Below are positions 7,689 to 15,175 of a DNA stretch of 38,160 nucleotides, piece after piece. The first letter of the stretch is position 1, and every line of letters starts with the position of its first letter. This stretch comes from JAMIFN01 sp964608575 (lineage in GTDB: Bacteria; Pseudomonadota; Gammaproteobacteria; Burkholderiales; Burkholderiaceae_C). The position numbers and the translations under genes were made by a program. Below the pieces are notes generated by a model that did not search any database, had not been told where the DNA came from, and saw only the letters and a list, made by a program, of their open reading frames with translations. The DNA is taken from NCBI GenBank assembly GCA_964608575.1, contig CAZSPW010000002.1:1-38160 (forward strand). Reading direction: 5' to 3'.

Positions 7689-8807
7689 GGCCGCAGCTTG
7701 GCGCTGCAATTTGGAATAGCGGTGTACCTCGTCCACCAGCGCCTTGACCGCTTCGGGTGGGGTGTATTGGCTGATGCCATGCCCTAGATTGAAGATATGG
7801 CCGCAGCCGCGCTCCGCCCCAGGCTGGGCGATATGTGGCGCGCCAAAGTCATCTAGCACGGCGCGCACCTGTTGTTCAATCGCAGACGCGGGGGCAAACA
7901 GCACATTCGGGTCGATATTGCCTTGCAGCGATTTATCGTGCCCTTGCAGCACTTGGCGCGCGGTGCGCAGCGATACCGTCCAATCCACGCCTAGCGCGTC
8001 GCAATCCATATCGGCCATGCGCCCCAGCCACAGGCCGCCGCCTTTGGTAAACACGATGCGCGGCACAGGCTGGCCATCTACGCCGGTGCGCTTGAGTTGC
8101 GCCAGCACGCGCTGGGTGTAATGCAGGCTGAAAGCGTCAAACTCGCGCGTGGCGAGCACACCGCCCCAGCTATCAAAAACCATCACCGCTTGCGCGCCAG
8201 CGTCGATTTGCGCATTCAAATACGCCGCTACGCTATCGGCATTCACGGCCAAAATTTGGTGCATCAAATCAGGGCGCGCGTACATCAAAGATTTGACTTG
8301 GCGGTAATCGTCTGAGCCGCCGCCCTCGACCATATAGCAGGCCAGCGTCCACGGGCTGCCGCTAAAACCAATCAGCGGCACGCGCCCATGAAGGGCTTTA
8401 CGGATGCTGGTGACGGCATCAAACACATAGCGTAGCTTGTCCATATCGGGCACGGCCAGGGCTTTGACGGCGGCTTCATCACGCACATGCTTGGCGAATT
8501 TGGGGCCTTCGCCCTGCTGGAAAGTCAGCCCCAGCCCCATGGCGTCGGGTACGGTCAAAATGTCGCTAAACAAAATCGCCGCGTCCAAGTCGTAGCGTTC
8601 CAGCGGTTGCAGCGTGACTTCGGTGGCGTAATCCACATTGGTCGCCAGCCCCATAAAGCTGCCAGCCTTGGCGCGGGTGGCGCAGTATTCGGGTAGGTAG
8701 CGGCCAGCTTGGCGCATCAGCCACACGGGGGTGTAATCGGTTTGCAGGCCTTGCGCAGCGCGCAAAAAAGTGTCGTTTTGGAGGGGGGCAAAAGCAGATG
8801 CAGTCAT
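7686..8807 (-). CDS. hemE: Uroporphyrinogen decarboxylase HemE
   Basis: HemE (373 residues) decarboxylates the four acetate side chains of uroporphyrinogen III to give coproporphyrinogen III in heme synthesis. Signature 1 PVWLMRQAGRYLPEY is at residues 27-41, and signature 2 is recognisable in IGFSGSPWTLACYMVEG. The ILFSDILTVPDAMG segment, the C-terminal GCGHIFNLGHGI and normal length support full function. It works after HemC and HemD, encoded 12 kb away. No good Shine-Dalgarno sequence precedes the ATG at 8807. In many Comamonadaceae priA lies next to hemE; it is absent here. Confidence 0.96.
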   Translation of the reverse strand: MTASAFAPLQNDTFLRAAQGLQTDYTPVWLMRQAGRYLPEYCATRAKAGSFMGLATNVDYATEVTLQPLERYDLDAAILFSDILTVPDAMGLGLTFQQGEGPKFAKHVRDEAAVKALAVPDMDKLRYVFDAVTSIRKALHGRVPLIGFSGSPWTLACYMVEGGGSDDYRQVKSLMYARPDLMHQILAVNADSVAAYLNAQIDAGAQAVMVFDSWGGVLATREFDAFSLHYTQRVLAQLKRTGVDGQPVPRIVFTKGGGLWLGRMADMDCDALGVDWTVSLRTARQVLQGHDKSLQGNIDPNVLFAPASAIEQQVRAVLDDFGAPHIAQPGAERGCGHIFNLGHGISQYTPPEAVKALVDEVHRYSKLQRQAAA

Positions 8808-8900
8808 AGGCGGGCATTATCGCCCGTCTTGCTGCCTAGGCTAGGCAGTCATCGGGCTGGCATAGCGATAAATAGCGAACAAGCCTGGCCCGCGCAGCAT

Positions 8901-8909
8901 TGCTATAAT
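8901..8909 (+). promoter_or_regulatory. Extended -10 promoter element with no plus-strand gene behind it
   Basis: TGCTATAAT matches the extended -10 consensus (TGnTATAAT) exactly. It lies in the spacer upstream of hemE but points away from it. The next plus-strand gene starts more than 2 kb later, across an oppositely oriented gene. No convincing -35 box is seen, which extended -10 promoters can lack. It could start a short RNA through repeat copy C or antisense to the acyl-CoA synthetase gene, or be chance. Confidence 0.35.
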
Positions 8910-8919
8910 TTAAATCATG

Positions 8920-8998
8920 ATTTTTTATAGTGTTTTTGGCATTTTAGGCCGAAAAAACTGCCTGAGCAGCTCACTTTTTATAGATGATTTTGGGTGTT
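8920..8998 (-). repeat. Interspersed repeat, copy C (long form)
   Basis: Reverse-strand core AGCTGCTCAGGCAG at 8958-8971. This is a long copy. On the minus strand a block of the form CCTAAAAnnCCAAAA followed by CTATAAAAA appears both before and after the core, so the element looks built of repeated sub-units. It ends one base from the stop codon of the next gene. Confidence 0.85.
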
Positions 8999-8999
8999 T

Positions 9000-10817
9000 T
9001 TAGGCGATATTTTTAGCCGATGTTGAAGCGGCAAACAGCCCCGCTAAATCCTTTTTCAGCACTTTCTGCATGGCATTGCGCGGCAGCGCCTGTGTGCTGA
9101 TATGCCAGTGGCTGGGCACTTTATACGCGGGCAGCAGCAGGCGGGCGTGTTCTAGCAGTTCTTGTTGCAAAGCCGCGGCATCTGGCGCTGCCTTATGCAG
9201 CACCACTACGGCGGCGACGGATTCCAGGCTAATCGGATCGGGCAGGGGCAGCACGGCTACCTCGCGCACGGCGGGGTGGGTCGCCAGCGCGGCCTCGACC
9301 TCGCTGGCGGCGATTTTTTCGCCGTGGCGGTTGATGACTTCTTTGATGCGGCCAGGAATATAGAGGTAATGCTGCGCATCGACATAGCCCCAATCGCCCG
9401 TGTGCATCCAGCCGCCGCGCAGGGCTTGTGCGCTTTCTTCTGGGCGCTGCCAATAGGCGCGCATCAGGGTGGGGCCGCGCAGACAAATTTCGCCCGCTGC
9501 GCCTATGGGTTGCACTTGCCCGCTTTCATCCAGAATTTGCACTTGCATGATGGGTGAGACGATGCCGCTGGCGGCCATATTGGCCATAAATACATCGCCC
9601 GATGCGCCTGCGCCCGCACCGCCAGTCTCCGTCATGCCAAAGCCTGTGCCGCACAAGGTGTTGGGCATTTTTTCGGCCACAGCCTGCTGCAGGGCCGGCG
9701 GCACGGCGCTGCCGCCAAAGCCTAAGGCACTGAGCGAGGCGGTGATTTCAGCTCGGTCAAAATCAGGCAGCGCCATGATCTGCGCAATCATGGTGGGTGC
9801 GGCGCTGATGCTGGTGACTTTTTCGCGGGCAATCAGCTCCAGCGCAGTGGCGGGGTTCCAGCGCGGCAGTAAGACCAATTTGCGCCCGTTTTTCAGGGTG
9901 CTGAGTACCTGCGCATACAAGCCGCTGACATGGAAATAGGGCACGCAGCTCAGTAGGCAAGGCGGTAGGGCCGCAGCCACGATTTTCTGCAAAGCCACGG
10001 GGGACGATAGCGCGGCGAAAGCGCCGATGTATTCAAGGTTGTAGAGGGCTTGGCATACGGCATCATGCGTGAAGACCGCGCCTTTGGGCAGGGCGGCCGA
10101 GCCTGAGGTGTAAACGATGAGGGCATCGTCCTCGGCGCTGCGCGTCACGCTCAGGGGTGCAGCCGCTGCATCAGCGGCAGGGGGCAGTAACACCCGCAAA
10201 CCCTGAGTTTGGCAGTCTGCAGGCAAGTCGCTTTCGCCCAATAAAACGATGGGGCAGGGCTGCCACAGTTGGGCTAAATCTGGCTGCTGCAAGGCTTGCA
10301 CCAGGGCTGCCAGCCGCGGGCGGTCGCAAAACAGCAGGCTGGGCGCGAGTTCGGCCAGGGTTTGCAAGCTGTCGCGCGCCGTGTTCATGCTGTTGAGTGG
10401 CGCAGCCACCGCGCCCGCATAGGCGCTGGCGGCAAAAGCGGCTATCCATTCGGGGCTGTTGGCCGCCAGTAAGGCGACGCGGCAGCCTGCGGCCAGTTGC
10501 AAATCTTGAGCCAGCCAATGCGCCCAAGTATCGGCATGGTGGAAAAACTCAGCATAAGTCCACACGCGCGGCGCTGGCGGCAGCGTGCCGCTGCTGTTGT
10601 TCCAGTAGTGGATGAAGGGTTGCTGCCCATAAGCGCGGCCTGCATCGAGCCAAGCTGTCAATCGCGTTGGCGCTAGCGCAAAGCGCTGGCCTTGGCTGCC
10701 ATCGGCGTAGCGATGGGCTTGCAAAGCAAAGGGCGCTTGCGGATGGCAAAGCTGAGCTTGCGTTTGGGCTGCACGGGCGGCTACATCACCGCTGCTTGAG
10801 ACTGAGGATGCTTGCAT
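9000..10817 (-). CDS. AMP-dependent acyl-CoA synthetase/ligase family protein
   Basis: A class I adenylate-forming enzyme (605 residues from ATG 10817; a GTG at 10859 would add 14). Such enzymes activate a carboxylic acid as acyl-AMP and usually transfer it to CoA. Visible core motifs: P-loop YTSGSAALPKG, where the usual TTG or STG is SAA; GFGMTETGG (A5); TGDWGYVD and GRIKEVINRHGEKI (A7/A8); and a C-terminal lysine in AMQKVLKKDL (A10). The substrate cannot be told; overall it looks like medium/long-chain or aromatic acyl-CoA ligases. It stands alone between repeat C and the divergent kinase gene. Two acyl-CoA dehydrogenases 3 kb away might use its product, but that is only inference. Confidence 0.85.
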   Translation of the reverse strand: MQASSVSSSGDVAARAAQTQAQLCHPQAPFALQAHRYADGSQGQRFALAPTRLTAWLDAGRAYGQQPFIHYWNNSSGTLPPAPRVWTYAEFFHHADTWAHWLAQDLQLAAGCRVALLAANSPEWIAAFAASAYAGAVAAPLNSMNTARDSLQTLAELAPSLLFCDRPRLAALVQALQQPDLAQLWQPCPIVLLGESDLPADCQTQGLRVLLPPAADAAAAPLSVTRSAEDDALIVYTSGSAALPKGAVFTHDAVCQALYNLEYIGAFAALSSPVALQKIVAAALPPCLLSCVPYFHVSGLYAQVLSTLKNGRKLVLLPRWNPATALELIAREKVTSISAAPTMIAQIMALPDFDRAEITASLSALGFGGSAVPPALQQAVAEKMPNTLCGTGFGMTETGGAGAGASGDVFMANMAASGIVSPIMQVQILDESGQVQPIGAAGEICLRGPTLMRAYWQRPEESAQALRGGWMHTGDWGYVDAQHYLYIPGRIKEVINRHGEKIAASEVEAALATHPAVREVAVLPLPDPISLESVAAVVVLHKAAPDAAALQQELLEHARLLLPAYKVPSHWHISTQALPRNAMQKVLKKDLAGLFAASTSAKNIA

Positions 10818-10998
10818 AAGAGCCGATTTTATGCACGCGCGCCAAGCGTTTGATTGCACAGGGCGGAAAAACAGCGCAAAAAAGCAGCAATAAGTAGCTA
10901 GCAGCCTGCTGCGGAGCGTTGCGGCGCATGACTTTATTTGCTTTGCGGCGGGGGCGTGGGCACAATGGCTAGACCTTTTTTACCTTCCCGAATAGCCC

Positions 10999-12324
10999 GT
11001 GTCTGCTTTCTCTACTTTTGGCTGGTTTGCGCGCTTATGGCGCTGGTTTACCCATATTGGGCGCGATTCCATCATTTACCCCACGGCTGAGCGCATCCGT
11101 TTTTTTGCGCTGGGCAATATATGGGGTTTGTTGGGGCTGTTGGCTTATTACGCCGTAGTGGGCGCAGAGCTTGATATTTGGTTGGCTGAGGCACTGGCCT
11201 TGGTGTTGGTGCTGATTTTGTGGTTGCTCAATCGCCGTCACCCTTATGGGCGTTTTCCCCATCTGGGGTTTTATGCCATTGTGATTTGGTACATCTTGGC
11301 GATGGCTAATACATGGTGCTATATGGTCGATGACTACAGCCGTTTTCGTTTGGTGATTTTGCTCATCACCGTCAGTATCTACTATTTAATGGCGGAATGG
11401 TGGCATGTGGCTTTGGGCGGCTTATTGACACTGGTATGCGCCTATGTGCTGGCGTTTTTCTTCAAATGGCCGCCACAGTACCCGCAGCTGGGTGACTTTG
11501 TGATTTTGCTGAGTACGCATGTCGTTTGGCTGGGGTTTTCTTTAAGCGGGCGCAGCAAACGCGAAGCGCGTCTGCGCGATACCCAAAGTTTGGTGCGCTA
11601 TATCCAACGCGGCTTGCAGCCTGGCTTGCAAAACCTCGAGGCCGTCATGCCCGAGTTGCGCTATGCCCTAGCGCAAGCGCAGCAACCAAGCGAAGCACCA
11701 AACCAAAACCAAAACTTAGGGGCTATAAGCCGTATTCAAGGCATAGCCAAAAGGCTGCAAAACAATACCATTGCCCTAGAGGATTATTTGGATTTGCAAT
11801 GTGTTAACGCCAGCTTCCATGCTTTGGAGGGGCGTTTACAGTTGCTCCATGCTGCTGCTTTGGTGCAAGAGGTGGTGGATGCTTATCCCTATACCAGTGA
11901 TCGCTACAAAGCCGCCGTGCGGCTTCATATCAATGCCGATTTTGCTTTTGTAGGGGTGCGTGAGCAATGGCTTTATGTGTTGCGCAATGTGTTGGATAAC
12001 GCTTTAACTGCGGTCTTTCGCTTGGGTTTGCGCCCCCAAGTCGGTGATGTCGAGATTTATATTGATACGCATGCCGATACGCACGCTGAGGCAGGTATGG
12101 GCGATATCCGCTTTGAAGATAGAGGTATTGGCATTGCCGCGCAGTATCTGCCTGATGTGTTCGAGCCTTTTAGCTCTTGGGGGAAGTTTGCAGGTTTGGG
12201 GCTGGGCTTGCCTTATTGCAAAGCCGTGGTTGAAAGCGTGGGCGGGCACATTTCGGTGCGGTCTGAGCGTGAGCAAGGCTGTAAGGTCAAGATTAGCCTG
12301 CCTATTGTTCGGGGGCCGCAATGA
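10999..12324 (+). CDS. CqsS-like membrane sensor protein with HATPase_c domain but no evident phosphoacceptor His
   Basis: A 441-residue protein. About six hydrophobic segments lie between residues 35 and 185, then a linker/coiled region, then a GHKL ATPase domain: N-box LRNVLDNAL (N330, N334), G1 EDRGIGI (373-379), F-box VFEPF, G2 GLGLGLPYCK (399-408). The segment leading into the ATPase (VVDAYPYTSDRYKAAVRLHINADFAF) resembles quorum-sensing kinases of the CqsS/LqsS type. Where those carry AHELRTPL, this protein has YIQRGLQPGL (201-210), with no histidine. It may act as a phosphatase or as a partner of another kinase. The GTG start at 10999 lacks a clear ribosome site. The stop overlaps the next start (ATGA). 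No response regulator is adjacent. Confidence 0.75.
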   Translation: MSAFSTFGWFARLWRWFTHIGRDSIIYPTAERIRFFALGNIWGLLGLLAYYAVVGAELDIWLAEALALVLVLILWLLNRRHPYGRFPHLGFYAIVIWYILAMANTWCYMVDDYSRFRLVILLITVSIYYLMAEWWHVALGGLLTLVCAYVLAFFFKWPPQYPQLGDFVILLSTHVVWLGFSLSGRSKREARLRDTQSLVRYIQRGLQPGLQNLEAVMPELRYALAQAQQPSEAPNQNQNLGAISRIQGIAKRLQNNTIALEDYLDLQCVNASFHALEGRLQLLHAAALVQEVVDAYPYTSDRYKAAVRLHINADFAFVGVREQWLYVLRNVLDNALTAVFRLGLRPQVGDVEIYIDTHADTHAEAGMGDIRFEDRGIGIAAQYLPDVFEPFSSWGKFAGLGLGLPYCKAVVESVGGHISVRSEREQGCKVKISLPIVRGPQ

Positions 12325-13736
12325 ATAAGCCAGCGCAATTACATTCCCGTTTAGATTTTGCGCAGGAGCCTACACCGCGCGGCTGCTGGGCGCGTTTGTT
12401 ACGCCAGTTGCAATTGCAACTTTTGCTGACTTTTTATCCCCACCCCGATTCGTTTTTTTATCCCACGCGATTGCGCGTCTTGTTGGCAGCGATAGTGGTG
12501 CTGCTAGGCACTGCATTTTTGGGATATTACTGGTGGGATACCAAGCACCTTATTGCGCACTATGACAAAGGACTGGAGGCATTGGCGGCGCTGGCGCTGT
12601 TGGTGCTGGTGCAGGTGCTGTGGCAGCCCATTCCTAAGCTGAAAACTACTTGGATTTTTCCTGTATTTCTGTGGTTTTGCTTGCCTGTATTTTTCTTTTT
12701 GGATTATTTATGGATGGCGGGGCGTTGGCCTTCGTTAGAGTATCTCTGCGTGATGCTGCTGCTCTACAGCAATTTATTGCATTGGCGCGTAGCCGCTTTG
12801 GGGCTATTGACAGCAGCCTTAGCTAGCGCCTTGGTGTTTCAGTTGCTGGGTGGGCAATGGTTTTACCCCGCGGCACTGGATATTTTTGGCTTGGCTTTGG
12901 CTGTACTGGGTGGCTTGGCTAGTTCTTACACTTTTGGTCGCGCTGATAGTTTGCGCTATGCACAAAGTGCGCGGGTCGTGCGCATTGTGGGCAAACGCTT
13001 AGAGGCCGCTTTTGGTGTGCAACTGGCCTTGAGTGAGGCGCTACGCCACGAAGCCCGAGAGAGCAAAGATGCCGAGATTCAAGCGCGTTTGGCCGAAGTG
13101 GTGCAACGCCTTGACCTGCGCGCCAATCTGACACGAGCCAAACTGCAAGAGATAGAGACAGAAGTAGGACAAATGCAGATTGTGGGCGTTAAGTTGCTGC
13201 AGGTGGCGCGTCTGTGTCCCGCTGTTTTGCGCGAATTAGAAGATGCCTATGGCTGGTCAGCAGAGCAGCTCAAACGCGATGTACGCTGGCTTGAAGAGCC
13301 CGCTGGTTTGGTATTGCAAGGCGTTTGGATGGAAACGGTGCAGCTTTTGGCTAGTGTTTTGGCGCTATTGTTGCGCCATGCTGAGGATGCCCAAGGTGGT
13401 GCGCCGCCGCTACTAGCGCGCTGGGATCAAACGCCCAGTGGCGTGCGCTTGTCTATTGGTAGCCAAACCGATGCGGCTGCTTTTCAAACGGTTTTTGAGG
13501 CCGAGCACAGTAAACGGGGTGCAGCAGAGCATTGGGCATGGGCCGAGCGCCTATTGCCCGCTTACAGCGTATACATCATGAAAAAAATGGGTGCCAGCTT
13601 GCAATTGCACACAACCGCGGGTGGGCGGGTACATAGCCTGCGCATGACTTGGCCACGCCCTGATTTATTGCAAAACCGTTTAACGGGCTATCGGCCTTTG
13701 AGTTTGATGCAGATGTATCAGGATCATTTGAATTAA
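12321..13736 (+). CDS. Membrane sensor-like protein, diverged partner of the preceding kinase-like gene
   Basis: A 471-residue protein I do not recognise as a known named family. It begins like its neighbour: a short cytoplasmic tail with FFYPTRLRVLL (the neighbour has IIYPTAERIRFF), then about six hydrophobic segments (roughly residues 52-200), then a helical region (RVVRIVGKRLEAAFGVQLALSEALRHEA) where a dimerisation helix would be. This holds a His (ALRHEA), but not in an H-E/D-x-R/P box. The C-terminal 200 residues have the size of a GHKL domain, yet no N, G1, F or G2 box can be found. It probably arose by duplication and lost ATP binding. Its ATG sits in the 4-base overlap with the previous stop, so the two products are likely made together. 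A terminator follows. Confidence 0.7.
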   Translation: MNKPAQLHSRLDFAQEPTPRGCWARLLRQLQLQLLLTFYPHPDSFFYPTRLRVLLAAIVVLLGTAFLGYYWWDTKHLIAHYDKGLEALAALALLVLVQVLWQPIPKLKTTWIFPVFLWFCLPVFFFLDYLWMAGRWPSLEYLCVMLLLYSNLLHWRVAALGLLTAALASALVFQLLGGQWFYPAALDIFGLALAVLGGLASSYTFGRADSLRYAQSARVVRIVGKRLEAAFGVQLALSEALRHEARESKDAEIQARLAEVVQRLDLRANLTRAKLQEIETEVGQMQIVGVKLLQVARLCPAVLRELEDAYGWSAEQLKRDVRWLEEPAGLVLQGVWMETVQLLASVLALLLRHAEDAQGGAPPLLARWDQTPSGVRLSIGSQTDAAAFQTVFEAEHSKRGAAEHWAWAERLLPAYSVYIMKKMGASLQLHTTAGGRVHSLRMTWPRPDLLQNRLTGYRPLSLMQMYQDHLN

Positions 13737-13778
13737 AGCGCAAGGGCTGGCAGGCAAAGATGCGCAGCTAGCCCATGA

Positions 13779-13823
13779 AAAAAGCCGCCAAGCCAGCGGT
13801 TGTGGCAAAGCGGCTTGTTTTTG
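13779..13823. terminator. Bidirectional intrinsic terminator between convergent genes
   Basis: AAGCCGC (13782-13788) pairs with GCGGCTT (13810-13816), with an A-run before the stem and a TGTTTTT run after it. It can therefore work on both strands: for the sensor-like pair from the left and the acyl-CoA dehydrogenase from the right. The loop is 21 bases long. Confidence 0.75.
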
Positions 13824-13843
13824 CCCTAGGGGCAGCCAGCGAT

Positions 13844-14992
13844 TTAAATGCCGCGCATCATGGCGTAGCGATCGCGATGAAACACGCCATCGCCCAAGAG
13901 TTGGCTCAGCACGCGGCCGCGTTTCAAGAAGAGGCCAATATCTAATTCATCGGTTACGCCTATGCCGCCGTGCAGTTGTATGGCTTCGTTGAGCATTTTT
14001 TCCGCTAAATCGGAAGTTTGTTGTTTGGCCAAAGACGCCAAAATAGCAGCTTGCTTGTCTTTAGCATCTAGTGCGGCTAAAGCCATGGCCACGCTGCCTT
14101 CGGCTAATTGCAAATCAACAAATAAGCGTGCGACGCGGTGTTGCAAAGCCTGGAAGCTGCCAATAATCGTGCCAAACTGCTGGCGCTCTTTCATGTATGC
14201 AATGGTGCGATCGAAGGCTTCTTTGCAGATCCCCAACAGCTCGGCTGCTAGCATGATGCGGCCTTGGTCTAGGGCAGTGTTCAGCGGCATAAAGCCCGCG
14301 TCGATTTGGCCTAGCAAGGTCGCTGGCGTGTTGCTGAAACTGATTTTGGCAGCATTGCGGCTGTCTAGCATTTTGGTGCGTGTGACTGCTACGCCAGCGG
14401 CTTGGGCATCCACCAAAAATAGGCTGATGCCCGCCATGGCCTTAACGGGGTTGGCGGAATTTTCGCCGCTGGTGCGTGCTGCCACAATGAAGTGGGTGGC
14501 GACATGGCCGTCTTGCACCAACACTTTGTTGCCGCTGAGTTGGTAGCCTTCGCCGGCTTTTTCTGCCTTTGTGTCGATTTGTAGTGGATGGTGGCGTGGG
14601 TTCTCGTCAATAGCCAAGGTGAATAAAGCCTCGCCGCCAATAATGGCAGGCAGCCACTGCGCTTGTTGCTCGGCACTGCCTGCTGCCATGATGGCGCCAC
14701 CGCCTAAAACTACAGATGAGAGTAGGGGCAGGGCGGAGAGATTGCGCCCCGCTAGTTCAAAAATCGCACCCAGGCCTTTGTAACCAAAATCGGGCAGGCC
14801 ACCGTGTTCTTCGGGGAAGATGGCCGTGGTCCAGCCCATCTCCACTACCTCTTGCCAGAGTGCGCGGTCAAAACCATCGGCGCTGCCCTCGTCGCGCAGC
14901 TGGCGCAGGGCAGCAACAGGGGCTTTGTTCGCCAAGAACTCTTGTGCGCTGTCTTTGAGTTGGCGTTGTTCGTCGTTCAAGATGGTGATCAT
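13844..14992 (-). CDS. Acyl-CoA dehydrogenase, small/non-catalytic-type subunit
   Basis: An FAD flavoprotein-fold protein of 382 residues with acyl-CoA dehydrogenase N-terminal, middle and C-terminal domains. The family sequence KERQQFGTIIGSFQALQH and the C-terminal AIQLHGGIGVTDE are clear. The catalytic base is not visible at either usual place: the helix reads LDQGRIML where a Glu would precede Arg, and the C-terminal loop reads LLGDGVF instead of YEG. This fits the smaller partner of a heteromeric dehydrogenase (as in PimCD or mycobacterial FadE pairs). I chose ATG 14992 with AGAGAG upstream, rather than the TTG two codons earlier. The likely partner is the gene just upstream (15176-16390). 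Confidence 0.85.
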   Translation of the reverse strand: MITILNDEQRQLKDSAQEFLANKAPVAALRQLRDEGSADGFDRALWQEVVEMGWTTAIFPEEHGGLPDFGYKGLGAIFELAGRNLSALPLLSSVVLGGGAIMAAGSAEQQAQWLPAIIGGEALFTLAIDENPRHHPLQIDTKAEKAGEGYQLSGNKVLVQDGHVATHFIVAARTSGENSANPVKAMAGISLFLVDAQAAGVAVTRTKMLDSRNAAKISFSNTPATLLGQIDAGFMPLNTALDQGRIMLAAELLGICKEAFDRTIAYMKERQQFGTIIGSFQALQHRVARLFVDLQLAEGSVAMALAALDAKDKQAAILASLAKQQTSDLAEKMLNEAIQLHGGIGVTDELDIGLFLKRGRVLSQLLGDGVFHRDRYAMMRGI

Positions 14993-15011
14993 CTGCAAAA
15001 CTCTCTTTAAT

Positions 15012-15070
15012 TTTGATAGCTGCTCAGGCAGATTTGGCGGCCTGAAATGCCAATTTAATACCTAAACTAA
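15012..15070 (+). repeat. Interspersed repeat, copy D
   Basis: Core AGCTGCTCAGGCAG at 15018-15031, preceded by TTTTGAT, followed by TTGGC...GCCAA and an AT-rich tail. It lies between the two acyl-CoA dehydrogenase genes, just upstream of the second gene's ribosome site. Confidence 0.85.
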
Positions 15071-15075
15071 GTCTT

Positions 15076-15167
15076 CGTCATGGCCAGCGTAAGCGAAGCA
15101 ATCCACTGCTGCAATTGCGACTCTTTTAGGTCGATTGCCGCGCGTCGCTACGCTTCTCGCAATGAGG
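15076..15167. repeat. Palindromic REP/MITE-like element
   Basis: The left arm (from 15076, CGTCATGGCCAGCGTAAGCG, then AAGCAATCCA) is roughly the reverse complement of the right arm (GATTGCCGCGCGTCGCTACG, then CTTCTCGCAATGAGG, 15134-15167). The whole element is about 92 bases with a diverged centre. It resembles the widespread bacterial palindromic repeats that begin CGTCATTGCGAGC. It ends 8 bases before the stop codon of the upstream dehydrogenase gene. Confidence 0.7.
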
Positions 15168-15175
15168 AAAACGGT

